Shown here: in pieces, positions 1 through 5,770 of the stretch
Position numbering within the stretch: the first letter of the stretch is position 1
Layout of the letters: every line of letters starts with the position of its first letter
From: Wolbachia endosymbiont of Cylisticus convexus
GTDB lineage: Bacteria > Pseudomonadota > Alphaproteobacteria > Rickettsiales > Anaplasmataceae
Reading direction: 5' to 3'
DNA length: 6,757 bases
Assembly: GCF_003344345.1 (NCBI RefSeq)
Contig: NZ_QPIP01000078.1
Coordinates: 1-6,757, forward strand
Notes under the pieces: generated by a model
The model's input: only the letters and a program-made list of their open reading frames with translations
Database searches by the model: none
What the model was told of the DNA's origin: nothing
Made by a program: the position numbers and the translations under genes

Positions 1-260
1 TAAGGCAAGTTATCACTCACTCTATCGGGATCTGAGGCCGTATCACGTGTTGAGATGGAGTTTACGTAAACTTGGGAGAGATCCTTTGTATTCCTATTAA
101 GGTACGTTGGAACAAGTCAACAAAGGCGAGGACTAACGGAAGATGCAAAGGAAGTCGGACTGACTGATAGTACTCAGAGTGTGGGAAAGCCACATACAAG
201 GGAGCAATATAGTGACTGGTTTAGGGATTGCTATGCCAATACAACGGAGGTTGGAATAAC
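1..260 (+). ncRNA. Group II intron RNA upstream of the RT gene (part of domains I-III)
   Basis: No protein gene is visible here. The sequence is richer in G and purine-rich motifs than the downstream genes (for example GACTAACGGAAGATG around 130 and GTGTGGGAAAGCCAC around 179). It lies directly before the intron-encoded RT, as expected for the ribozyme domains I-III. I cannot draw the helices by eye or name exon-binding sites with confidence. An ACGGAGG motif near 243-249 is the probable ribosome binding site for the GTG start at 261. Confidence 0.6.
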
Positions 261-1551
261 GTGCAAAGAAAACTAAATCAGATAACAGTAAGAGCCAGGC
301 AAGATAAACGATTGAAATTTACATCGTTAATTCATCTGATAAACGCAGAGAATCTTGCTGAATGTTATAAAGAGCTAAAAAGGCATGTGGTATAGACCAG
401 GTGACAGTAGAAGCTTATGGAGAAAATCTTGAAGAGAAGCTTAGCACTCTGGTGGATAGTATGAAGAGAAAGCAATATCAACCGCAACCAGTGAAAAGAG
501 TATATATACCAAAAGCTGTAAGCAAAGAAAAACGCGGACTTGGGGTACCATCAACAGAAGATAAGTTAGTCCAGATAATGCTGAAGAAGATATTAGAAAA
601 TATTTATGAAGCTAACTTTCTGGATAACTCATATGGTTTTCGTCCTGGTAGAAGCTGTCATCAAGCGGTAAATGCACTAAATAAAGCAGTTATGTACAGA
701 CCAACTAACTATGTAGTAGAAGTTGATATCAAGAAATTCTTTGATAATGTCCAGCACAAATGGCTAATGAGATGCTTGAGAGAACGGATAACAGACCCAA
801 ACTTATTGTGGTTGATCAAGCGATTTCTTAAGGCAGGAATAGTTGAGTCAGGACATTACGAAGCAACTGAACTAGGCACACCTCAGGGGGGAATAATAAG
901 TCCTATACTAGCTAACATATACTTGCATTATGTGCTGGATTTGTGGTTTGAAAAGAAATTCAAGCTAAGATCTAAAGGTTATATGGAGCTAGTTAGGTAT
1001 GCAGACGATCACCTGTTTTGCTGCGAAAGAGAAAAAGATGCTAGAGAACTCTTAGAGTCACTGAAACAAAGGCTAGGAAAATTTGGACTGGAAATATCTG
1101 AAGACAAAACAAGAATAGTAAAGTTTGGCAAAAAGGAGTGGCAACAAGGGAGAAACGAAAAACGGAAAGTTTCAACTTTCTAGGATTCACCCATTATGGT
1201 ACAAGAAGTCGTAAAGGTAGAGTAATGATAGGTCATAAAACCTCGAAAGTAAGTCTATCTAGAAAACTAAAAGAAACCAAAGAATGGGTGAAAAAGATCC
1301 GAAACAAGGTTCACCTTAGAGACTGGTGGCCAGTACTTAAAGCAAAACTAACAGGGCACTGTAACTACTTCGGAGTTAGCGGAAATTATCGTTGGTTGAA
1401 TAAATTCTTCTGGCGGATAATCAAGCTAGCATATAAATGGATAAACCGACGTAGTCAGAAGAAGAGTGTGAATTCAAAGCAATTTATACATTATCTACAA
1501 GTTAATCCATTACCAAAACCAAGAATATGCTACTCATTATATACAAAATAG
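261..1551 (+). pseudogene. ltrA: Group II intron reverse transcriptase/maturase, interrupted by two frameshifts
   Basis: This is the intron-encoded reverse transcriptase/maturase, which in intact introns assists splicing and copies the intron into DNA. The start is a GTG at 261 behind an ACGGAGG ribosome site; the protein opens with MQRKLNQITVRARQDKRLKF, a typical N-terminus for this family. Frame 1 runs to about base 380, where an AAAAAGG tract requires a -1 change to continue into ACGIDQVTVEAYG. The second frame carries RT motifs YGFRPGRSCH, VDIKKFFDNV, GTPQGGIISP and the catalytic YADD (bases 998-1009). A second -1 change at AAAAAGG (1130-1136) joins it to FNFLGFTHYG and the maturase (X) domain, ending in LPKPRICYSLYTK. 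Adding one A at each tract gives exactly 430 residues, a normal length for the family. No endonuclease domain follows. It is probably a pseudogene, but assembly homopolymer errors or poly-A slippage could give the same picture. Confidence 0.88.
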
Positions 1552-1576
1552 GAAATGCTGTGAATACTACATTGTG

Positions 1577-1600
1577 GAGCCGTGTGCGGGAACACGGTTC
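1577..1600 (+). ncRNA. Group II intron domain V, shortened
   Basis: GAGCCGTG (1577-1584) pairs with CACGGTTC (1593-1600), forming the conserved lower stem of domain V, and the catalytic AGC triad is present at 1578-1580. Domain V is normally about 34 nt, with a two-base bulge and a GNRA-capped upper helix. Here only eight bases (TGCGGGAA) separate the arms, so the whole element is 24 nt. The 3' strand of the upper helix and the bulge seem to be missing. The match to the family is clear; loss of catalysis is inferred. Confidence 0.75.
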
Positions 1601-1630
1601 TGGTGGGGGAGTCATAGCGATAAAACTTAA
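1601..1630 (+). ncRNA. Probable group II intron domain VI and 3' end
   Basis: The stretch TGGTGGGGGAGTCATAGCGA after domain V, followed by TAAAACTTAATC, has the position and look of domain VI. AGT (1610-1612) can pair with ACT (1625-1627), but the remaining stem is imperfect, consistent with decay. The splice site should fall within the last few bases before AGGAGG at 1633. The exact 3' boundary and branch-point A are not resolved by eye. Confidence 0.5.
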
Positions 1631-1632
1631 TC

Positions 1633-1638
1633 AGGAGG
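1633..1638 (+). promoter_or_regulatory. Ribosome binding site of the repA-like gene, directly behind the intron
   Basis: A perfect AGGAGG lies 10 bases before the ATG at 1649 and fixes that start. It sits within a few bases of the inferred intron 3' end, so the intron occupies the 5' untranslated region of this gene rather than its coding sequence. Confidence 0.8.
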
Positions 1639-1648
1639 ATTTAAAACT

Positions 1649-2464
1649 ATGACTTCTACCAAACAACAAAGCTTTTTCAATATCGGTCAAAAAATTCCCT
1701 TTTTCAGTGTGAAAGAATACTTGGACGATCGATCGCCAATACCAGAGGATATAATCTCACCAAGAATTTTAACAAAAAGAGGCTTATTGGTACTGGGTGG
1801 CCCACCTAAAATCGGCAAAAGTGACTTTTTGATCTCTTGGCTTGTCCACATGGCTGCTGGTAGATCATTTCTCGGTATGACACCAAGTAGACCTTTGAAA
1901 ATCTTCTACATGCAAACTGAAATTGAATATGAATATATGAAAGAACGGTTGCAACAACTTCAACTTGATAATGAACTTTTGAATGTAGCTGCTAACAACT
2001 TAATCATTACGCCAAAGGTGCACTTATCATTTAATCATGATGAAATAAGTGAAATCAAGGAAATTGTGAATGAACGCTTTAAACCTGATGTTTTGGCTAT
2101 AGATCCATTGCGCAACATATTTAGCAGTGAGTATGGAAATGAAAATGATAATAGTGCTATGCTGTTCTTTTTGCAAAAGACTCTTGAAAAGCTACGCAGT
2201 GCTGTCAATCCAGATGCTTGTATTGTACTCACTCATCATACAAAAAAATTATCGAAAAAGATGCTGGAAGAAGATCCATTTCAAGGATTAAGCGGTGCTG
2301 GTTCTTTGAGGGGATTTTATAGTACTGGTATGGTGATGTTTGCTCATGATGAGGAAAGCACTACCCGTCAAATAGTATTTGAGTTGCGAAATGGTGAACG
2401 TGTGGCAAACAAGCTTGTCGATAAGATAAATGGTCGTTGGAAACTTGTAGACCAATGGAGTTGA
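1649..2464 (+). CDS. RepA-like hexameric replicative helicase / AAA ATPase (AAA_25 type)
   Basis: This 271-residue protein is a RecA-fold ATPase of the RepA/DnaB-like group used by plasmids and phages to unwind DNA at their origins. The Walker A motif GPPKIGKS is at residues 51-58, a likely catalytic glutamate lies in YMQTEIE (87-93), Walker B is VLAID (148-152), and LTHHTKK (194-200) resembles motif H3. The segment SGAGSLRGFYS (215-225) holds an arginine (R221) in the place of the family's inter-subunit arginine finger. The end, VFELRNGE then NGRWKLV, is characteristic of RSF1010 RepA-like proteins. The length is normal and all motifs are intact. It heads a three-gene plus-strand module with an SSB-like gene and a primase-like domain. 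'Regulatory protein RepA' is a common name for such prophage genes; I infer a helicase role. Its transcription may depend on reading through the intron upstream. Confidence 0.88.
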   Translation: MTSTKQQSFFNIGQKIPFFSVKEYLDDRSPIPEDIISPRILTKRGLLVLGGPPKIGKSDFLISWLVHMAAGRSFLGMTPSRPLKIFYMQTEIEYEYMKERLQQLQLDNELLNVAANNLIITPKVHLSFNHDEISEIKEIVNERFKPDVLAIDPLRNIFSSEYGNENDNSAMLFFLQKTLEKLRSAVNPDACIVLTHHTKKLSKKMLEEDPFQGLSGAGSLRGFYSTGMVMFAHDEESTTRQIVFELRNGERVANKLVDKINGRWKLVDQWS

Positions 2465-2493
2465 TTCTTTTTTTCGTTTTGCAATTAATTTAT

Positions 2494-2499
2494 AGGAGG
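2494..2499 (+). promoter_or_regulatory. Ribosome binding site of the SSB-like gene
   Basis: A perfect AGGAGG ends five bases before the ATG at 2505 and fixes the start. It follows a T-rich 30-base spacer after the repA-like stop. No stem precedes that T tract, so I do not call a terminator there. Confidence 0.75.
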
Positions 2500-2504
2500 A
2501 CAAT

Positions 2505-2999
2505 ATGCTATCAGATTTTTTAACTGATTTTAATACTGCAAAATCACAAAGTAATTTAATACCAAAAGGTACAACGGTGAAAGTCAAAATGGCCATTAAA
2601 CCTGGAGGTTATGAAAATTGGTTCACTAAAAGCTATGCTACCGGCAGCATCTATTTAAACGCTGAATTTACTGTCACTGAAGGTCCATATGCAAAACGCA
2701 AGATTTTTCAAGTAATTGGTATTAAAAGTGGCAAAGCAGAAGGTGAAGAAGACATCTGGGGAAAATCTGGTCGTTCTATGCTTAGAAGTATTTTGGAGTC
2801 AGCACGGAACATTCATCCACATGACACTTCAGAAAAAGCAGTTGTTGCTAGAAAAATCAACTCCATTGCAGATTTAAATGGACTAGAGTTTATGGCAAAA
2901 GTGGGAATTGAGGCCGATAATAGGTACGGAGACAGGAACAGAATTGATACGATCATTACTCCGAATGAAACTCAGAAGGATGACTGGATTCCATTCTAA
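2505..2999 (+). CDS. Phage DUF669-like protein, candidate single-stranded DNA-binding protein
   Basis: This 164-residue protein resembles a conserved family found beside RepA-type helicases in alphaproteobacterial prophages (DUF669-like, recalled and not searched). Residues 20-75 look like a run of beta strands (TTVKVKMAIKPGG, YLNAEFTVTEGPYAKRKIFQ), followed by a helical stretch, SGRSMLRSILESARNI (88-103), and another strand pair (LEFMAKVGIEADNRYGDRNR). The C-terminus is KDDWIPF after a polar linker. It closely resembles the acidic tip of bacterial SSB proteins (DDDIPF), which recruits replication partners. This supports a role in binding single-stranded DNA next to the helicase. The OB-fold is inferred from strand pattern only. 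The gene lies 40 bp after the repA-like gene and 50 bp before the primase-like gene, presumably in one transcript. Confidence 0.7.
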   Translation: MLSDFLTDFNTAKSQSNLIPKGTTVKVKMAIKPGGYENWFTKSYATGSIYLNAEFTVTEGPYAKRKIFQVIGIKSGKAEGEEDIWGKSGRSMLRSILESARNIHPHDTSEKAVVARKINSIADLNGLEFMAKVGIEADNRYGDRNRIDTIITPNETQKDDWIPF

Positions 3000-3049
3000 G
3001 CGAATAAAAGAATCATTTTTTTATCATAAATTATTGAAGGGCACCTTTT

Positions 3050-3349
3050 ATGAATAGATCTCTAGAAGAAATAAAAGCGTTAGTAATTGATAGAATTGAA
3101 GAATACCTACTCTATTTACTACCTGGTGGTGAGTTTTACAAAAGTAAGTTTTACATTGGAGATTCACGTGGAGATAAAATAATAGTTGAGACAACAGGAG
3201 AAAGAGCAGGAGATTGGTATAAACTAGCCAAAATTAAAGGAGACGTAGTTGAATTTTTTACTTTCATTGCAGGTGACAAAAAAAGCGCTGAAGAATTGTA
3301 TCGGTATATTTTAGAGAAGTATCCTTCTGCGTTTTCTGTCCAACATTGA
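3050..3349 (+). CDS. Short primase-like N-terminal domain protein, possibly truncated
   Basis: This is a 99-residue protein. The segment GDSRGDKIIVETTGERAGDWYKLAKIKGDVVEFF (about residues 38-70) follows the pattern of the N-terminal domain of phage/plasmid primases of the DnaG/Toprim type: a product-like strand, 'G..AG.W.D', then 'GD...F'. That domain usually binds template or zinc, but no cysteines are present here, so a zinc site is absent. There is no Toprim or helicase domain after it; the frame stops with SAFSVQH. It may be a stand-alone accessory protein, or the remnant of a larger primase cut off where the minus-strand cassette begins, 9 bp downstream. A weak GAAGGG ribosome site lies 8 bases before the ATG. 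The family match is moderate and rests on pattern alone. Confidence 0.6.
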   Translation: MNRSLEEIKALVIDRIEEYLLYLLPGGEFYKSKFYIGDSRGDKIIVETTGERAGDWYKLAKIKGDVVEFFTFIAGDKKSAEELYRYILEKYPSAFSVQH

Positions 3350-3358
3350 CTAAGGAGC

Positions 3359-4429
3359 TTAGCTAGCACTTAAGTTAATGGTAGATGGATTAAGCCGGTA
3401 GCCTGACCAGTTACATGCTTGTATCACATCATCTCGTCTTATATTTAGTCCAAAGGTGCTAGCTAGCTTTTCTGCTATTGTTTTTTGCATTCTGTTAAGA
3501 GGTCTACGTACTTGCTGTTCTGGGTCTTCAATACCTAAACTATCTGCTATTTGGACAATACTAAGAAATTTATATTCTTTAGCTGCTTCCAAATCACGCA
3601 AAAATTGTTTAAGTAATACTCTAAAGATGCGGATGCTTGAAGTTGCTTGTTTGCCTATAATTTCAATATTATCAACATAAATAATATTATCTTCAACTTT
3701 TAATCGCAGTATCTTTTTTTCTGGAAGAGTTGTTTTTTGCAGTGGAACATAAGGGAATGCTTGAAAGGAAACGTTAGGTAATAATTCTGGTACTCCTTTT
3801 TCAACTGCTTCGCTTAGTATTTGATTTAGAGTTTTTTGTTCACAAATTAAATCGGCCATGGGAACAGTGTATAGGGTTAACAATATTTTTAGATCTGCTT
3901 TTCCAAAAGTTATAAGGACAGCAACATTAGTTCTTAACCTATCTACAGTTAAATATGACTTATCAGTACATAAAGTTGGTATGATAACGCTTACTATTTT
4001 ACCTTTAAAGCTTATATGATATATCCCATTTGCCGCCTTTTCCCATATAAGACCTATCAATAATTTTTCAAACCAATTTATAATTTTTTCCGTATTTAGT
4101 TTAATTGAAAGTACAAGATAACGCTGTTTTTTATAAGTATCAGGAAAAATATCACGACCACAATCCTCGCAAGCTAGATCATCACAATCTTCATCAAAAT
4201 CATGAGAAATGATAACCTCATTTTTGCAATAAGGATTTTGTATATTTGGAAAATCAAGATCTAAATCATTAGCACAAATAACGAAGTAATACTTCTCAAG
4301 TTTAACAAAATCAAGCTGACTGAGATACTCTGCAACCTCTATATAGTTTTCGTCAGGATTTACCCAGGACCTATTTACTAACATAGTATCAATATCTTGA
4401 GAGTGTTTTTGACAAAACGGTAATTCCAT
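3359..4429 (-). CDS. Unknown protein with cysteine cluster and C-terminal OmpR-like winged helix
   Basis: I do not recognise this 356-residue protein. Near the N-terminus are C52, C68, C82 and a C87-x-x-C90-G-R motif within an acidic stretch (DFDEDCDDLACEDCGR), suggesting a degenerate zinc ribbon. Residues 105-200 alternate strands and helices (IVSVIIPTLC, NVAVLITFGKADLKILLTLY) and could be an alpha/beta domain. Residues 240-347 read like an OmpR/PhoB winged helix: short strands, QIADSLGIEDPEQQVRRPLN as the helix-turn-helix region, and the typical closing GYRL. It could bind DNA or RNA, or act as a sensor module. No receiver domain precedes it. The gene is second in a minus-strand pair, and its ATG lies 41 bp inside the upstream gene. 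An in-frame ATG at 4384, just past the upstream stop, is a possible alternative start (341 residues). It converges on the primase-like gene with a 9-bp gap. Confidence 0.8.
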   Translation of the reverse strand: MELPFCQKHSQDIDTMLVNRSWVNPDENYIEVAEYLSQLDFVKLEKYYFVICANDLDLDFPNIQNPYCKNEVIISHDFDEDCDDLACEDCGRDIFPDTYKKQRYLVLSIKLNTEKIINWFEKLLIGLIWEKAANGIYHISFKGKIVSVIIPTLCTDKSYLTVDRLRTNVAVLITFGKADLKILLTLYTVPMADLICEQKTLNQILSEAVEKGVPELLPNVSFQAFPYVPLQKTTLPEKKILRLKVEDNIIYVDNIEIIGKQATSSIRIFRVLLKQFLRDLEAAKEYKFLSIVQIADSLGIEDPEQQVRRPLNRMQKTIAEKLASTFGLNIRRDDVIQACNWSGYRLNPSTINLSAS

Positions 4430-5624
4430 AGCTATCTCTAATTAAAGACTTAAAATCATCTCGTTCTTTTCTATTGAGAACATATTCTGAGTAATCAATT
4501 TCTATATAATTTGCGTATTGCGTGTCTGTCTGAAAGGATAAAGTAACTTTTTTACTTTTGAACAATACTTTGATATGCTGAACAAGCGAAACATCATGCA
4601 GTACACTACCAACCGAAGGCTCTATTTTCTGCAACCACTCTTCAATATTATCTGTGTTTAACGTAAGATTAGTTTTAGATTTAGATGGACCAAATTTCAA
4701 TTCAAATAGGTGAATATCAGGTACATGTTGTTTTACACAGTCATGCAAAAAAGTCCTCACTTGTGCTGTTGTATTTTGGTGGCGCATGTTAGTAAATGAA
4801 CATTCTCGCTGAAAATAACAGCTTGCTATTCTATTTGCTATTTTTAATCCTTGATCAAAACTTTGAATAGATAGGTTTACTTGGTTAGCGTTTAAAGCAA
4901 AGTCAATAATAATTCTACTAGGTTTATAACCGTGTATTACCTTATTTGAACTGATTAATAAATCCTCATCTTTACTAGCACGTCGTATAAATAAGTAAAT
5001 ACTATTTTGGTAGTAAAAGAGCTCTTGAAACTGACTTTCAAAACTATCGTTTTCCGAGAGATCGTGTTGTTTTAATATTTCCTGTATTGTACTTTCTGAT
5101 AAAAAATCCTTAAATGAAGTGGGCTTTTGTCTTGGAGGATTTTTTAATACGAAAGGTAAAAACCCTTTTTTCTGTACTTGATTAAAGCAGAAAATTTGTT
5201 TTAGCAAGTTATGATTAGCTATAAAGAGAGTAAACAACAAGGACTTTTTGTCATATTTGTTATTTTGCAACAGAAATGATTTTAGAAAATCTTGGCTTAA
5301 CACAGACCGTGCTACTTCAGCTATAGTTGTTTCTGATTTTGCACGACTAAAACGATTGACTAAGTAATAATCAAATAGAGATTCAGAAATTTTAGTAAGC
5401 ATTTTACGCTTTTGCTGAGTTGAAATATCATCGCATTTTTCGTAGTCTTTAAATAATTGCCTATTTTGTTTATTCTGAAAATAGTGGTTAAAAATCACAC
5501 TTAATTGTCTACCAGAAAGAGAATTAAGCCAACTTTCACGTAAGCTTGGATTTTGAAAGTCCTTAAGCAAAAAGGATACTGGCATTTCTAAACTGCTTTC
5601 CCAAAACTCCTCACTAGCTATCAT
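4389..5624 (-). CDS. Unknown 411-residue protein, first gene of a minus-strand accessory operon
   Basis: I do not recognise this gene. Residues 1-220 are predicted by eye to be mainly helical and rich in F, L, Q, K and S, with no transmembrane segment or signal peptide. Residues 230-411 alternate strands and helices, with strand-like pieces PSRIIIDFAL, QVNLSIQSF, DIHLFELKFG, KVTLSFQT and YIEIDY. I see no Walker, nuclease, methylase or protease motif. The ATG at 5622-5624 has no good Shine-Dalgarno sequence; M14 is an alternative start. The 3' end overlaps the start of the following minus-strand gene by 41 bp, so the two are almost certainly co-transcribed and probably translationally coupled. 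Its place between phage replication and tail genes, on the opposite strand, suggests accessory cargo such as defence, superinfection exclusion or host interaction. That role is inferred from context only. Confidence 0.8.
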   Translation of the reverse strand: MIASEEFWESSLEMPVSFLLKDFQNPSLRESWLNSLSGRQLSVIFNHYFQNKQNRQLFKDYEKCDDISTQQKRKMLTKISESLFDYYLVNRFSRAKSETTIAEVARSVLSQDFLKSFLLQNNKYDKKSLLFTLFIANHNLLKQIFCFNQVQKKGFLPFVLKNPPRQKPTSFKDFLSESTIQEILKQHDLSENDSFESQFQELFYYQNSIYLFIRRASKDEDLLISSNKVIHGYKPSRIIIDFALNANQVNLSIQSFDQGLKIANRIASCYFQRECSFTNMRHQNTTAQVRTFLHDCVKQHVPDIHLFELKFGPSKSKTNLTLNTDNIEEWLQKIEPSVGSVLHDVSLVQHIKVLFKSKKVTLSFQTDTQYANYIEIDYSEYVLNRKERDDFKSLIRDSYGITVLSKTLSRY

Positions 5625-5646
5625 ATATCTAAAAGTAAATATATTA

Positions 5647-5674
5647 TGTCTAAAATAGATTAAAGATTAGTCAA
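5647..5674 (-). promoter_or_regulatory. Possible promoter of the minus-strand operon
   Basis: Read on the minus strand, TTGACT (5674-5669) is a good -35 match. TAGACA (5652-5647) follows at 16 bases as a poor -10; the better-looking CATAAT (5648-5643) is at an unfavourable 20 bases. It lies 20-50 bases upstream of the ATG at 5624. In such A+T-rich DNA, matches like this arise often by chance. Confidence 0.35.
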
Positions 5675-5712
5675 TAAAAATTTATTTTGAAAAAAAAGAA
5701 GAATTTTCCTAA

Positions 5713-5730
5713 AAAAACTGAACAGTTTTT
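5713..5730. repeat. Perfect 8-2-8 inverted repeat in the divergent intergenic region
   Basis: AAAAACTG and CAGTTTTT are perfect inverted arms separated by AA. The dyad lies between the divergently transcribed minus-strand operon and the tail operon, about 30 bases before the ribosome site of the tail gene. It could be an operator for a regulator or a small hairpin. The stem has only three G/C-containing positions per arm and a two-base loop, so it is poor as an RNA hairpin and more consistent with a protein-binding dyad, if functional. Confidence 0.45.
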
Positions 5731-5753
5731 GTAATTTTGGTGAATATATATAC

Positions 5754-5758
5754 AGGAG
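5754..5758 (+). promoter_or_regulatory. Ribosome binding site of the tail gene
   Basis: AGGAG lies 12 bases before the ATG at 5771, a slightly long spacing. TATATATA just upstream (5745-5752) could serve as a -10, but no convincing -35 is seen at the right distance, so I do not annotate a promoter. Confidence 0.55.
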
Positions 5759-5770
5759 TCAAACTTTCAA

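Larger units (their letters stand above)
1..1630 (+). mobile_element. Group II intron, 5'-truncated by the window edge and apparently decayed
   Basis: The stretch holds a group II intron: structured RNA before 260, an intron-encoded reverse transcriptase (261-1551) in the domain IV position, and a recognisable domain V and probable domain VI at 1577-1630. No GTGCG-like 5' boundary is evident in 1-260, and the RNA before the reading frame is short for domains I-III, so the 5' splice site probably lies left of the window. The 3' end is placed at about 1625-1632, just before the Shine-Dalgarno sequence of the next gene; the exact base is uncertain. The RT has two frame breaks and domain V is short, so the element looks unable to splice or move by itself. 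The RT lacks an HNH endonuclease extension. I do not assign a structural class with confidence. Confidence 0.85.

Noticed and set aside
1727..1736. CGATCGATCG palindrome
   Set aside because: It lies within the repA-like coding sequence (residues around 27-29) as an isolated site, with no repeats nearby to suggest an origin or methylation cluster.
2035..2232. Minus-strand open frame inside the repA-like gene
   Set aside because: It is antisense to the Walker B region of a well-supported ATPase, has no ribosome site and low-complexity composition.
2465..2480. T-rich tract after the repA-like stop as a terminator
   Set aside because: No G+C stem precedes it, and the next gene continues the operon with a strong ribosome site.
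2288..2596. Minus-strand open frame across the repA-like/SSB-like junction
   Set aside because: It overlaps two supported genes and both their junction signals, and shows no recognisable protein pattern.
3350..3362. CTAAG-GAG-CTTAG small hairpin between the convergent genes as a terminator
   Set aside because: The stem is only five base pairs, mostly A-T, and no T tract follows on either strand.
3151..3369. Minus-strand open frame over the primase-like gene
   Set aside because: It is antisense to a patterned protein with its own start; it could only extend the cassette by chance.
3456..3680. Plus-strand open frame antisense to the winged-helix region
   Set aside because: It mirrors the coding strand of the 356-residue gene and has no ribosome site.
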